A DNA stretch of 64,000 nucleotides from Archangium lipolyticum (GCF_024623785.1 NZ_JANKBZ010000022.1:1-64000), one strand, 5' to 3'. Shown: positions 19,229-32,125, counted from the first letter of the stretch. Numbers and translations are program-made. Notes: generated by a model not told the origin, from the letters alone.

Positions 19229-20683
19229 ATGCACCCGTCAGAAGAGCCACGAGCCACCCGATTCTGGCCGTTCATGTTCGCCCTCTTCGTGGGGTCGTTC
19301 ATGTCCGTGCTCAGCTCCAGCACGATCACGATCGCCATTCCCGAGTTGCAGCGGCATTTCGGGGCTGATCTCTCGCAGCTCCAGTGGACCCTGACGGGGT
19401 TCATGCTCGCCATGGGCACGAGCGCGCCGCTCACCGGCTATCTGGGTGGGCGCTTCAGTTTCAAATGGCTGTACGTGGCCACCCTGGTGGGCTTCATCCT
19501 GGCGTCCGTGCTGTGTGGGGTGGCCTGGGATGCGGGCTCGCTCGTGGCCTTCCGGTTCCTGCAGGGCGCGTTCTGCGGCGCCATCATGCCCGTGACCATG
19601 ACGCTCATCTACCAGCTCGTTCCACGGGAGCGGCAGGCGCTGGCCGCCAGTCTCTGGAGCCTGTCGGCGAGCCTCGCTCCCGCGTTCGGGCCGACCTTCG
19701 CGGGCTGGTTGATCACCCTGGGCAACTGGCGATGGTTGTTCTTCATCAACGTTCCGCTCGGCGTCGTCGCCGTGGGTCTGGCCGTGCGGACCATTCCCTT
19801 CTACCGCCTGAAGGCCCCGAAGGCATTCGATCTCCCCGGGCTGCTCACCGTCATCACCGGCACCCTGTCGCTGCTGATCGCCCTGAGCCAGGGAAGGGAG
19901 TGGGGGTGGACCCATGGGAAGACAGTGTCCCTGTTCCTGCTCGGGACGCTGTCACTGATCGTCTTCGTCGTCAGGGAGCTGAAGACGAGCGCTCCGCTGC
20001 TCGACCTGCGTGTGCTCGCGAATGGCCGCTATCTGGTGACGCTGCTCATCTCGAGCATCATCACGATCAGCCTGTATTCGGGCGCGTTCCTCGTGCCCGT
20101 GTTCCTGCAGAAGGTCCAGGGCGTGACGGCGCTCGAGACCGGGTTGATCCTCCTCCCCGCCTCCCTGGCCATGGCGCTCCTGATGCCCCTGGTCGGGCGC
20201 CTGTATGGCCCGATCGGGCCGAGCACGCTCATGACGGCTGGCGTCCTGTTGATCGCGGGGGGCACGTATGCCTTGAGCCGTTTGACGCCGGAGGTTCCAC
20301 ACTTCTACATGTTGATGTGGATGGTGGTGCGGAACGTAGGCATCTCCCTCTCCATGATGCCGGCCAGCAACGCGGGCATGGAGCAGATACCGCGCGAGCT
20401 GAGCGGCCACGCCTCGTCCATCAGCAACTGGTTGCGAAACGTGTTCGGAGCGTTCTCGATCGCCATCTTCACGTCGCTCCTGTCCACCTTCACGGCCCGG
20501 GAGGCGGAGGATCTCGTGCGGCAGGGGATGACGGATCGCCGTCACATCGAGTTGTTCTCGTTCGTGGAGGGCATCAACGACGTCTACCTGGTCGCCACGA
20601 TCATCACCCTGGTGGCGGTGCCCCTCAGCCTGGGGATCCGCAAGAAGCCGGTGGTGCTCGCGGCCTCCGCGGAAGCACGCTGA
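19229..20683 (+). CDS. MFS transporter, DHA2 (14-TM, EmrB/QacA type)
   Basis: This 484-residue protein has about fourteen hydrophobic segments and family motifs such as SSSTITIAIPELQRHF in the first helix, LTGYLGGRFSFKW in loop 2-3 and LAPAFGPTFAGWL (motif C of drug-proton antiporters). It starts 10 bp after the P450 stop and ends the operon. It probably exports the pathway product or a toxic substrate, or less likely imports the substrate. TetR control of DHA2 exporters is common. Confidence 0.93.
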   Translation: MHPSEEPRATRFWPFMFALFVGSFMSVLSSSTITIAIPELQRHFGADLSQLQWTLTGFMLAMGTSAPLTGYLGGRFSFKWLYVATLVGFILASVLCGVAWDAGSLVAFRFLQGAFCGAIMPVTMTLIYQLVPRERQALAASLWSLSASLAPAFGPTFAGWLITLGNWRWLFFINVPLGVVAVGLAVRTIPFYRLKAPKAFDLPGLLTVITGTLSLLIALSQGREWGWTHGKTVSLFLLGTLSLIVFVVRELKTSAPLLDLRVLANGRYLVTLLISSIITISLYSGAFLVPVFLQKVQGVTALETGLILLPASLAMALLMPLVGRLYGPIGPSTLMTAGVLLIAGGTYALSRLTPEVPHFYMLMWMVVRNVGISLSMMPASNAGMEQIPRELSGHASSISNWLRNVFGAFSIAIFTSLLSTFTAREAEDLVRQGMTDRRHIELFSFVEGINDVYLVATIITLVAVPLSLGIRKKPVVLAASAEAR

Positions 20684-20703
20684 GGACACCGCTGAGTCCG
20701 GCA

Positions 20704-20727
20704 CCGGGGCGGCGGTGGCCGCCCCGG
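20704..20727 (+). terminator. Stem-loop ending the oxidative operon
   Basis: A perfect 10-bp GC stem (CCGGGGCGGC / GCCGCCCCGG) with a GGTG loop lies 20 bp after the MFS gene. It lacks a T-tract, so termination may need Rho or be partial. Confidence 0.55.
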
Positions 20728-21029
20728 CGCCCTACCCGCTCACCGGCCTGGTCAGTGGCGAGTGCCATGGCGACTGCGAAACGGTTGGAGCTCAGCGAGG
20801 CAGTCGGGCGGGCCTCCGCGAAGGCCGTAAGCGAGCCGTAACCCCGCTCGCGGACCGGCAGGCAGGAGTGTGCAACCTCGTGCCCAGGAGCCAGCCCGTG
20901 CCCGAGCATGGGCTGCCGCGTGCCGCGCCCTCGCATGCTCGTTCGTCGCTATCGGAGCGCGCTTGGATACTCCGGACACCCCCGCCAGGACTCGCCAGGT
21001 CCTGACTTGATTGGAGGACCGACCCGGCC
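20728..21029. other. Non-coding interval
   Basis: No convincing gene lies here. Short open frames on both strands lack ribosome binding sites and protein-like composition. It should hold the promoter of the DUF6310-like gene, but no clear -35/-10 pair is visible. Confidence 0.5.
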
Positions 21030-21963
21030 ATGCGTCTCCGAGCGTGCATTGCACTTCTGCTCTATGTCTCAGCATGCGCTACATCAGCGCCCAGCCTGAG
21101 AGAGCCAGCGGCCCGGTACCCGAGGCTCGCCAACCTCCAGCGAGCGGCGACGCTGTCCTGGACGGACGGAGGGCGGTGCGCCGTCCGCGAAGCTTCTGAG
21201 CCCTGGCCCGTGCTGGTGGAGAGGTGCTTTCATGCCCTCGATCATGACCGGCTCGAGTTTCACGACACAACAGGACGATGCGCGGTGGCCTCGGTGGGTG
21301 CCGGTGCAGCGGGAATCGGGGTCTGCGTCCTCGCGGCCCCGGAGATCGTCGTGGGAGCGGTGATCGTCGCGGGCGTGGTGGTGGTGGGATTCGCCATCAA
21401 AGAGGCACTCGATGCCTATGAGCTGAAATGGGCCGACCAAGGGGACGCAAGGCCCGCGCCAGAAACGCGCCCTGTGCCTGAAACGACGCCAGCGCCGCAG
21501 AAACCTTCGCCGGAAAAAAGGCCCAAGCCGGAGCCCAAAGGACCGGATTTCCCTCCCGTGGGGCCAATCGAAGTCACGGAGCGAGAGCGCCGTCCGGAGT
21601 GCAAGCCTCGCCGGGTGCCGCCCAAGGGTGGAAACAAGCTGCACAACAAGTGCGCTGACGGAATCAAGTTCAATGCCTACCGTGGGGCCAACGCGCTGGT
21701 TAACGGCAAGGCTTTCGACGCGTTGCAGGTTGTCGCGGGCGTGCTTTGGGAGGTGAAGACTGACAACTTCGACTCGTACCCGCTAGAACTTCAAAACATT
21801 GTGATCAGAAAAAAATGTGCATGATTTCCTGATCGAGCGTGAGCTTGCGAGGACATGTGGATTTGACTTCCGGGTCGGTGTGCGAAGCGCAACGCACAAG
21901 GCCATGCTGGAGATCGAGGAACCGCAACTCCAGGGCGTTATCGTCCTCATGGATTGGTGCTGA
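21030..21963 (+). pseudogene. DUF6310-like lipoprotein (putative toxin), frameshifted at an A7 run
   Basis: The first frame (21030-21824) encodes a lipoprotein signal with lipobox VSAC, a hydrophobic hairpin (residues about 88-125), a Pro/Glu/Lys-rich linker and a C-terminal domain with KGGNKLHNKCAD, VNGKAFDALQ and LWEVKTDNFD. It then stops after IRKKCA. In the next frame the domain continues without interruption to a stop at 21961-21963: DFLIERELARTCGFDF, VGVRSATHKAMLE and VIVLMDWC, which is how I recall myxobacterial DUF6310 proteins ending. Dropping one A from the seven-A run at 21809-21815 joins the two parts. EVK in a D...ExK-like setting suggests a nuclease fold. It may be a real knockout, a switching locus or a sequence error. 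Confidence 0.72.
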
Positions 21964-21964
21964 A

Positions 21965-22726
21965 ATGTCCGCCACACGAAAAGACCAGATGACCATGATC
22001 GTCTACGCGCCTGCGCTTGCGGTCAATGATGGCCGTCCATTGGCTGTTGTTCATGCAATGGAACGCGCAGTTCCTGGCTTGTGCATCGGGCTTATGATTT
22101 CTGACGAGGGACAACTCATCCCGTTACAGGATCGTGATGCACTCGTTGCCCGCGAGAGTAAGCGCGGGGAATTTCCGACTCTGCGCAGCATCGATGACAA
22201 CTTCCGAGTGAGCGTAATGGGATGGAGGAAACCGGCGGGGATGTCCCCTGGCGGTCGGGCACAGTTTGAATTCCATGTGTCAGTGCCTCTGTCCGCGGAC
22301 GGCATCGCGGCTGCGGCGGCTTTGCTAGAGGCTGTGGCGGAGGAAGCACACGCGTTCTGGGGGCACGCGACGCCGTTCAGCGCGGGGGTGGACATTGCAC
22401 GCCAGACGAAGAATCGGCCAGACGACCTGGAGCCGCCTCCCCGTGGCCTGCCGGTGATCAGATCCCCTAGCGCCATGCGCTCGCCAGAGATTCCGCATCG
22501 CCTCGGGTGGCTGAACTACTGGTCAGACGCCGCTGCACGGACCATCGGCTTTCCGGACCCGACGTGCGACGCGGAGCTGCTTTCGCGCTCACGGCGTACC
22601 GCGACGGGCGGGTGGGTTGTTCGGCTCACTGATGCGCCGCTCGACCTGGACAACCCCGCGCACCTGGACGCGCTTAAACGGGCCTATGAGCGCTTCCCGG
22701 AGATCGGCGGGCGCTCCACCCCTTGA
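21965..22726 (+). CDS. DUF5953-like protein, probable partner or immunity protein of the DUF6310-like gene
   Basis: This 253-residue soluble protein begins one base after the DUF6310-like stop, so the two are co-expressed. Conserved-looking blocks are MIVYAPALAVNDGRPLAVV, GLCIGLMISDEGQ, KPAGMSPGG and EEAHAFWGHATPF, and the C-terminus has LGWLNYWSDAAA. I recall this pairing from other myxobacteria, where the second gene resembles Imm52-like immunity proteins. No signal peptide is seen, which suits a cytoplasmic inhibitor. The assignment is from memory of the family. Confidence 0.7.
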   Translation: MSATRKDQMTMIVYAPALAVNDGRPLAVVHAMERAVPGLCIGLMISDEGQLIPLQDRDALVARESKRGEFPTLRSIDDNFRVSVMGWRKPAGMSPGGRAQFEFHVSVPLSADGIAAAAALLEAVAEEAHAFWGHATPFSAGVDIARQTKNRPDDLEPPPRGLPVIRSPSAMRSPEIPHRLGWLNYWSDAAARTIGFPDPTCDAELLSRSRRTATGGWVVRLTDAPLDLDNPAHLDALKRAYERFPEIGGRSTP

Positions 22727-22803
22727 GGCTCGGCACTGCTCGCGGTGGCCGTGCTCATCAAGGCGCCGCCTGCTGGCTCACCGGGAAGGTGAACGAGGGC
22801 AAA

Positions 22804-22839
22804 GAAAAAGCCCAGCAACCCCTTGAGATTGCTGAGCTT
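22804..22839 (-). terminator. Rho-independent terminator
   Basis: On the minus strand the stem AGCTCAGCAA / TTGCTGGGCT with a 10-nt loop is followed by TTTTTC. It lies just beyond the tmRNA/tRNA 3' fragment, as expected if it was that RNA gene's own terminator. Confidence 0.8.
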
Positions 22840-22844
22840 CTGAA

Positions 22845-22880
22845 TGTGGAGGCGGCGGGAATCGAACCCGCCGCGTGGAT
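22845..22880 (-). other. 3' end of a tmRNA or tRNA gene (partial; probable attachment-site scar)
   Basis: Read on the minus strand, this is a complete T-arm (GCGGG-TTCGATT-CCCGC) followed by a 7-nt acceptor strand CGCCTCC, discriminator A and an incomplete CCA end (CA). The acceptor would suit a G3:U70 pair, as in tmRNA or tRNA-Ala. No matching 5' acceptor, D-arm or anticodon arm lies upstream; the SbnB-like coding sequence starts within 11 bp. A 3' fragment with its terminator is what integrative elements leave when they use such genes as attachment sites. Confidence 0.7.
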
Positions 22881-22890
22881 GCTCCGGGGA

Positions 22891-23904
22891 CTAGCGCGTC
22901 AGCTCGTAGAAGAAGTCGTTGATCTCCACGGTCTTCCCGGCGGCCTTCGCCTGCTCGAACACCCATGAGCCCACCGCCAGGTCCAACACCCCCAGACCGA
23001 AGGGCGAGAAGAGGATGGTGCGCGAGCGGTCCACCTTGCACTCGCCCTTGATGAGCTGGGCCAGCGTGCCGGTGACGAAGTCACGTCCCCCGCTGAGCTT
23101 CTCCGCCAGATGGGGCGAGGTGTTCGCCTTCATCACGTGCTCCACGTCATCCACGATGTTGTAGCTCTGGAGGACGATCTCCGGCGACACGTCGCGCAGC
23201 GAGATGTTGAGCACGATGGGATGGTGGGACAGCAGGCTCGCGTCGGTGATGTAGGGCGTGGGCACCGTGGTGGCCAGCAGCACCATGTCGCTGGAGCGCA
23301 GCGCGGTGGCCAGATCCGGCGCCACGTGCACGCGACGGTGCCGCGCCTTGTCGCACACCTTGTCCGCGAAGCGCTCGGCCTCGCCAGGCGTGGTGTCGTA
23401 CAGCCACACCTCCTCCACCTCCCAGTTCATCTTCAGGAAGAAGTCGTAGATGTAGCGGGCGATGAGGCCGTTGCCGACGATGGCCAGCGAGCGCGTGCGC
23501 CGCTGCCCTCCATTGAGCCACTGCGCCGCCAGCACCGCCGAGCCCGCCGTACGCGCCGCCGAGATGATGGAGCTTTCCAGGCAGGCGAAGGGGTAGCCCG
23601 TCTCGTAGTCATTGAGCAGCAGCGCGGCGGAGGCCCGGGGGAAGCCTTTCTTCACGTTCGCCGGGAAGCTGGAGATCCACTTCAGCCCCGCCACGTCGTA
23701 GTCGCCGCCCAGGTAGGCCGGGAGGGCGATGATGCGGGCGTCCGGCTTGTCGGGGAAGCGCAGGAAGTAGCTGTCCGGGTTGACGCTCTTGCGCTCGCCA
23801 TGAAGCAGATAGGCACGCTCCACCTGCTGGACACAGCCGGCGATGTCGCCATGGATGAGTTCGTGGATGACCTTGCCGGGGACGATGGCGAATTCGAAGG
23901 ACAT
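22891..23904 (-). CDS. SbnB-like N-(2-amino-2-carboxyethyl)-L-glutamate dehydrogenase (ornithine cyclodeaminase superfamily)
   Basis: This 337-residue protein is of the ornithine cyclodeaminase/mu-crystallin fold, with the NAD motif AIVGNGLIARY near residue 142. Blocks such as RIIALPAYLGG, GLKWISSFPANVKKG, RASAALLLNDYETGYP and FACLESSIISAARTA resemble SbnB, which works with SbnA to make 2,3-diaminopropionate for staphyloferrin B and several NRPS products. No sbnA-like gene is visible in the window, although an NRPS cluster ends at its left. Alternatives are another amino or imino acid dehydrogenase. It lies opposite to the toxin-like pair and is separated from ndk by a terminator, so it is probably a single-gene unit. 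Confidence 0.82.
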   Translation of the reverse strand: MSFEFAIVPGKVIHELIHGDIAGCVQQVERAYLLHGERKSVNPDSYFLRFPDKPDARIIALPAYLGGDYDVAGLKWISSFPANVKKGFPRASAALLLNDYETGYPFACLESSIISAARTAGSAVLAAQWLNGGQRRTRSLAIVGNGLIARYIYDFFLKMNWEVEEVWLYDTTPGEAERFADKVCDKARHRRVHVAPDLATALRSSDMVLLATTVPTPYITDASLLSHHPIVLNISLRDVSPEIVLQSYNIVDDVEHVMKANTSPHLAEKLSGGRDFVTGTLAQLIKGECKVDRSRTILFSPFGLGVLDLAVGSWVFEQAKAAGKTVEINDFFYELTR

Positions 23905-23966
23905 GGAGTGGCTCCTGGGAGGGGCGCCATCTTATTCCCGCCTTCACTCGAAGTACGGTGTCTTTC

Positions 23967-24013
23967 GAAAAAGACAACGGCCCGGTCCCGCCGAGGAGGA
24001 GGGAGCCGGGCCG
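23967..24013 (-). terminator. Rho-independent terminator of the ndk transcript
   Basis: A GC-rich inverted repeat (CGGCCCGG on one arm, CCGGGCCG on the other) is followed on the minus strand by TGTCTTTTTCG. It lies just after the ndk stop. Confidence 0.8.
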
Positions 24014-24038
24014 GGTCCTGGGCGCGAGGCCCTGGGGA

Positions 24039-24482
24039 CTACTTCTTGGCCGTCCAGTCGTAGCCGTGGATCTCGGTCTCGCGGAAGAAGTACGCGATCT
24101 CGATCTTGGCGTTCTCGAGGCTGTCCGAGCCGTGCACCGTGTTCTGGTCGATGCTGGTGGCGAAGTCGCGGCGGATGGTGCCAGGAGCGGCGTTGGCCGG
24201 GTTGGTGGCGCCCATGATGTCGCGGTTGGCCAGGACGGCGTTCTCACCCTCCAGCACCATGAGCACCACGGGGCCGGAGATCATGAAGTTGACCAGGTCC
24301 TTGAAGAAGGGGCGCGCCTTGTGGACGGCGTAGAACCCCTCGGCCTGGGCCTGGGAGAGCTGCTGCAGGCGGATGGCGACCGGCTTGAGACCCTTCTCCT
24401 CGAAGCGGGAGATGATCTTGCCGATGACGCCCTTCTGCAGCCCGTCGGGCTTGATGATGGACAGCGTACGCTCGATGGCCAT
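24039..24482 (-). CDS. ndk: Nucleoside diphosphate kinase
   Basis: This 147-residue enzyme is of normal family length. It starts [13 protein letters not shown] and has the active-site His in NTVHGSDS. It transfers the gamma phosphate between nucleoside triphosphates and diphosphates. It lies 36 bp after sucD, so the GTP or ATP made by succinyl-CoA synthetase can feed nucleotide balance. A strong terminator follows. Confidence 0.97.
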   Translation of the reverse strand: MAIERTLSIIKPDGLQKGVIGKIISRFEEKGLKPVAIRLQQLSQAQAEGFYAVHKARPFFKDLVNFMISGPVVLMVLEGENAVLANRDIMGATNPANAAPGTIRRDFATSIDQNTVHGSDSLENAKIEIAYFFRETEIHGYDWTAKK

Positions 24483-24518
24483 TGTGGTGGTCCTCGGTGT
24501 GTCGTGTGAAAGGTGGGA

Positions 24519-25421
<903 letters not shown>

Positions 25422-25445
25422 GGCTTGAACCTTTCTCTGCCTGGA

Positions 25446-26606
<1,161 letters not shown>

Positions 26607-26719
26607 CGAAGCTCCGGGTGACGCGGGTGACGCGAGACTGGCACCCGGGAGCAAATCCCCGGGGCGGGACGACGCGGCTGCCTCTCTCGCGCAGAATGGC
26701 CCGCTTGGCAAGGCCCTAT

Positions 26720-26725
26720 TGTCAA
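26720..26725 (-). promoter_or_regulatory. Candidate -35 box for sucCD-ndk
   Basis: A perfect TTGACA on the minus strand lies 114 bp before the sucC start and downstream of a stem-loop. No strong -10 box is visible at 16-18 bp, so this is tentative. Confidence 0.3.
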
Positions 26726-26754
26726 GGGCGAAACCCGCGGACCGGTAAAGAACC

Positions 26755-26795
26755 GGGGCCCCGGCCCGGCGAGGAACGGCCGGACACAGGGCCCC
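26755..26795 (-). terminator. Stem-loop between sdhB and sucC
   Basis: GGGGCCC arms (26755-26762 and 26789-26795) enclose an inner CCGGCC/GGCCGG stem, followed on the minus strand by GGTTCTTT. It may end or attenuate the sdhAB message. Confidence 0.55.
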
Positions 26796-26831
26796 GAGCA
26801 ACAGCGGTGAAACGAACACTCCCCTGCCCTG

Positions 26832-27662
26832 CTAGGCAGGTCCGCCCGCGGACTTCTTCTCGTCCTCCTGGTCGAAGAAGATGTCCTTGATGACCTGCTT
26901 GGTCACCTCGCGGTTCATCACCGCGATGGACGTGGTCAGGGGGATCTCCTTCGGGCACACCTTGACGCAGTTCTGCGCCTTGCCGCAGTCCTGGATGCCG
27001 CCCGGACCCATGAGACCCCGGACGCGCTCCTCGGCGTTCATCTTGCCGGTGGGGTTCATGTTGAAGAGGCGGGCCTGGCTGATGGCGGCGGCGCCGAGGA
27101 AGTCGTTGTCGATCGTCACCTGGGGGCACGCCTCGAGGCAGCTGCCGCACGTGATGCACGTGGACAGCTTGTACATCACCGTCTGATCACCCGGGGACTG
27201 ACGGGGACCGGGGCCGAGGTTGTGCGTGCCGTCGATGTTGATCCACGCCTTCACGCGCTTGAGCGCGTCGAACATGCGGCTGCGATCCACCGCGAGGTCG
27301 CGCGTGACCGGGAACTTCTTCATCGGCTCCAGGGTGATGATGGGCTCCCCGTTGCCGATGATGCGGTCGATCAGCGCCGAGCAGGCCATGCGGACCCGCC
27401 CGTTGATGTTCATGGCGCAGCTGCCGCAGACCTCCTCGAGGCAGGCGGCGTCCCAGATGACCGGAGGAACATTGCGGCCGTCCGTGGTGACCGGGTTGCG
27501 CTGGATCTCCATGAGGCAGGAGACGACGTTGGCGCCCGGACGATACGGGACGCGGAACTCGTCGTAGCGGCCCGCCTTGTCCGGGCCGTCCTGGCGCCAG
27601 ATGCGGAAGGTGACGTGCTTGGTGTTGGTGCTGACAGGCGCCTGCGCGGTCGCGTTGTCCAT
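26832..27662 (-). CDS. sdhB: Succinate dehydrogenase/fumarate reductase, iron-sulfur subunit
   Basis: The protein has 276 residues. The [2Fe-2S] motif is CLEEVCGSCAM with a fourth Cys in RMACSA; the [4Fe-4S] motif is CITCGSCLEACP; the [3Fe-4S] region is CGKAQNCVKVCP. It carries electrons from the SdhA flavin to the membrane quinone, expected to be menaquinone here. The start is 12 bp after the sdhA stop. Confidence 0.96.
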   Translation of the reverse strand: MDNATAQAPVSTNTKHVTFRIWRQDGPDKAGRYDEFRVPYRPGANVVSCLMEIQRNPVTTDGRNVPPVIWDAACLEEVCGSCAMNINGRVRMACSALIDRIIGNGEPIITLEPMKKFPVTRDLAVDRSRMFDALKRVKAWINIDGTHNLGPGPRQSPGDQTVMYKLSTCITCGSCLEACPQVTIDNDFLGAAAISQARLFNMNPTGKMNAEERVRGLMGPGGIQDCGKAQNCVKVCPKEIPLTTSIAVMNREVTKQVIKDIFFDQEDEKKSAGGPA

Positions 27663-27674
27663 GTCTTTCCCTCC

Positions 27675-29552
27675 TCAGGCGTACCAGCGCGGCTCGGGGT
27701 CGAGCACGGGCGTGGGGATGTCCTCGTAGCTGATCTGCGGGCCCTCCACCGCGTACTTCGCGATGGTCGTCTTGGCCCACTTCTCATGGCGCTTCTTCCA
27801 CAGCTCCATCCACTGGGGATCCTCGCGAGGATCCTTCGACTTGGGCTCGGGCAGCGAGAACTCCGGCTTGTAGTGGGCGCCGCGGCTCTCGTCGCGCAGC
27901 AGCGCGCTCTTGGCGATGACCTCGGCCAGCTCGAACATGTTCCACAGCTGGTTGGCGTAGGAGATGCTGCGGTTGCCCACGCTGCCGGTGTCCAGCGCGT
28001 TGAGGTTCTTCCAGCGATCCTTGAAGTCGCGGATGCGCTCGAGCGTCTTCTTGAGCCGGTCGTTGTAGCGGACGACGGTGCAGTTCTCCGTCATCAGGTC
28101 GCCCAGCTCCTTGGTGAGCCCGTACGCGTTCTCCTTGCCGTCCATCTTCTTGATGGTGGCGAAGCGCTCCTCCCAGAACTTCTTCGACTCGGCGAAGTAC
28201 TTCTGGTTGTCCGCGTCGGTGGCGCTCTTCGCGTTGTTCTTGGCGAAGGCCGCCATGGCCGGGCCGCCGATCATGCCGCCGTAGATGCAGGACAGCAGCG
28301 AGTTGGCGCCCAGGCGGTTCGCGCCGTGGTAGGCGTAGTCCGCCTCGCCCGTGGCGTACAGGCCGGGGATGTTGGTGGACTGGTTGATGGGGCTGCCGGC
28401 GAGCGGCTCGTTGTTGGGGCCCGCCTCGAAGCGCACGTACAGGCCGCCCATCGAGTAGTGCATGCCCGGGAAGATCTTCATGGGCACGTAGCGCGGATCA
28501 TCCCCCACGAACTTCTCGTAGATCTCCATCACGCCGCCCAGCTTGGCGGTGAGGACGTGGGCCGGGATGTGCGTGACGTCCAGGTACACGGCGTCGCCGC
28601 CGCCGAGGCCCAGGCCCATCTCGCGGCACACGGTGAAGATCTCACGCGTGGCCACGTCGCGCGGCACGAGGTTCTTGTACTTGGGGTACTTCTCCTCGAG
28701 GAAGTAGAAGCGCTCGCTCTCGGGGATGTTCTTCGGGTCGCGCGTGTCGCCCTTCTTGCGCGGCACCCAGACGCGGCCGCCCTCGCCACGCACCGACTCG
28801 CTCATCAGGCGCAGCTTGTCCTCACCCGGGATGGAGGTGGGGTGCACCTGGATGAACTCGCCGTTGGCGTAGATGGCGCCCTCCATGAAGGCGCGGCCGG
28901 CGGCGGTACCGGTGTTGATGATGGAGTTGGTGGAGCGCCCGAAGACGATGCCCGGGCCACCGGTGGCCAGGCACACCGCCTCGGCCGGGAAGGTGCGGAT
29001 CTCATTGGTGCGCAGATCCATGGCCACGCTGCCGATGACGCGGCCCGTGCCGTCCTTCACCGTGCCGAGCCACTCCCAGTACTCGTACTTGGTGACGCGG
29101 CCCTCGGCCTCCCAGCGGCGCACCTGCTCGTCCAGCGCGTACAGCAGCTGCTGGCCCGTGGTGGCGCCCGCGAAGGCCGTCCGGTGGTGCAACGTGCCGC
29201 CGAAGCGCCGGAAGTCCAGCAGACCCTCCGCCGTGCGGTTGAAGGTCACGCCCATGCGGTCGAGCAGGTAGATGATGCCCGGGGCCGCGTAGCACATGCC
29301 GCGAACGGAGATCTGCTCGGCCAGGAAGTCGCCGCCTCGCAGCGTGTCCTTGACGTGGATCTCCGGGGAGTCGCCCTCACCCTTCGTATTCACCGCGCCG
29401 TTGATACCGCCCTGGGCGCAGACCGAGTGGGAACGCTTCACCGGCACGAGCGACAGGATGTCGACCTGGTGGCCCGCCTCGGCAAGCTTGATGGTGGTCA
29501 TCAGCCCGGCGAGTCCGCCGCCCACCACCGTGAACCGCGCTGCTGCTGCCAT
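27675..29552 (-). CDS. sdhA: Succinate dehydrogenase/fumarate reductase, flavoprotein subunit
   Basis: The protein has 625 residues. It has an FAD motif VVGGGLAGLMTTIKLAEAG at the start, the flavin-attachment region RSHSVCAQGGINGA, and substrate-site Arg/His residues in the middle domain (HPTSIPG, GANRLGANSLL). The sequence style is that of the menaquinone-linked (B-type) enzyme. It oxidises succinate to fumarate at the inner face of the membrane. The usual partner gene sdhC (membrane cytochrome b) should lie just upstream but does not; the 230 bp before it hold only stem-loops. Confidence 0.96.
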   Translation of the reverse strand: MAAAARFTVVGGGLAGLMTTIKLAEAGHQVDILSLVPVKRSHSVCAQGGINGAVNTKGEGDSPEIHVKDTLRGGDFLAEQISVRGMCYAAPGIIYLLDRMGVTFNRTAEGLLDFRRFGGTLHHRTAFAGATTGQQLLYALDEQVRRWEAEGRVTKYEYWEWLGTVKDGTGRVIGSVAMDLRTNEIRTFPAEAVCLATGGPGIVFGRSTNSIINTGTAAGRAFMEGAIYANGEFIQVHPTSIPGEDKLRLMSESVRGEGGRVWVPRKKGDTRDPKNIPESERFYFLEEKYPKYKNLVPRDVATREIFTVCREMGLGLGGGDAVYLDVTHIPAHVLTAKLGGVMEIYEKFVGDDPRYVPMKIFPGMHYSMGGLYVRFEAGPNNEPLAGSPINQSTNIPGLYATGEADYAYHGANRLGANSLLSCIYGGMIGGPAMAAFAKNNAKSATDADNQKYFAESKKFWEERFATIKKMDGKENAYGLTKELGDLMTENCTVVRYNDRLKKTLERIRDFKDRWKNLNALDTGSVGNRSISYANQLWNMFELAEVIAKSALLRDESRGAHYKPEFSLPEPKSKDPREDPQWMELWKKRHEKWAKTTIAKYAVEGPQISYEDIPTPVLDPEPRWYA

Positions 29553-29673
29553 GCTGCGTCTCCTTGGTGACCGGAGGGCCGGGGGACCCTTGGGCTGGGA
29601 CGGCGCGCCGCTCAGACCTCCGGTGCGATACCTCTGGCTAGTTAACTGGTGAATTCAGCGAGCCGCAAAGATT

Positions 29674-29705
29674 ACCGGAGTGGAGGGATAAGCCCACTCC
29701 ATCTC
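29674..29705. promoter_or_regulatory. Inverted repeat in the sdhA leader
   Basis: GGAGTGG and CCACTCC arms separated by 10 nt lie about 125 bp before sdhA. It could be an attenuator or a protein-binding site; there is no direct evidence for either. Confidence 0.3.
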
Positions 29706-29723
29706 CGGCATCAGCCCCGCTCA

Positions 29724-29763
29724 GCCCGGCCCCCGCGATGGCTCGCGCCACGCGGGACCGGGC
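29724..29763 (-). terminator. Stem-loop after mdh
   Basis: GCCCGGCCCCCGCG (29724-29737) pairs with CGCGGGACCGGGC (29751-29763). It lies 20 bp beyond the mdh stop on the minus strand and lacks a T-tract. Confidence 0.6.
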
Positions 29764-29782
29764 CGGCTCGCGGCGGGAGGGA

Positions 29783-32041
<2,259 letters not shown>

Positions 32042-32102
32042 GGACGAAGCTCCTGACTGGAATCTTGAAAGAGAGTGTGACCTTGTGGGCGGCGGATGCT
32101 TT

Positions 32103-32125
32103 GCAACACTGGCCCCTCGCGTCAA
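32103..32125 (-). promoter_or_regulatory. Candidate icd promoter
   Basis: On the minus strand TTGACG (32120-32125) is followed 17 bp later by an AAAGCA/AAGCAT segment. The -35 box is good; the -10 box is weak. Confidence 0.3.

Noticed and set aside
22845-22925. A complete tRNA gene on the minus strand
   Set aside because: The T-arm and acceptor 3' strand are perfect, but no matching 5' acceptor, D-arm or anticodon arm exists; the region is the end of the SbnB-like coding sequence.
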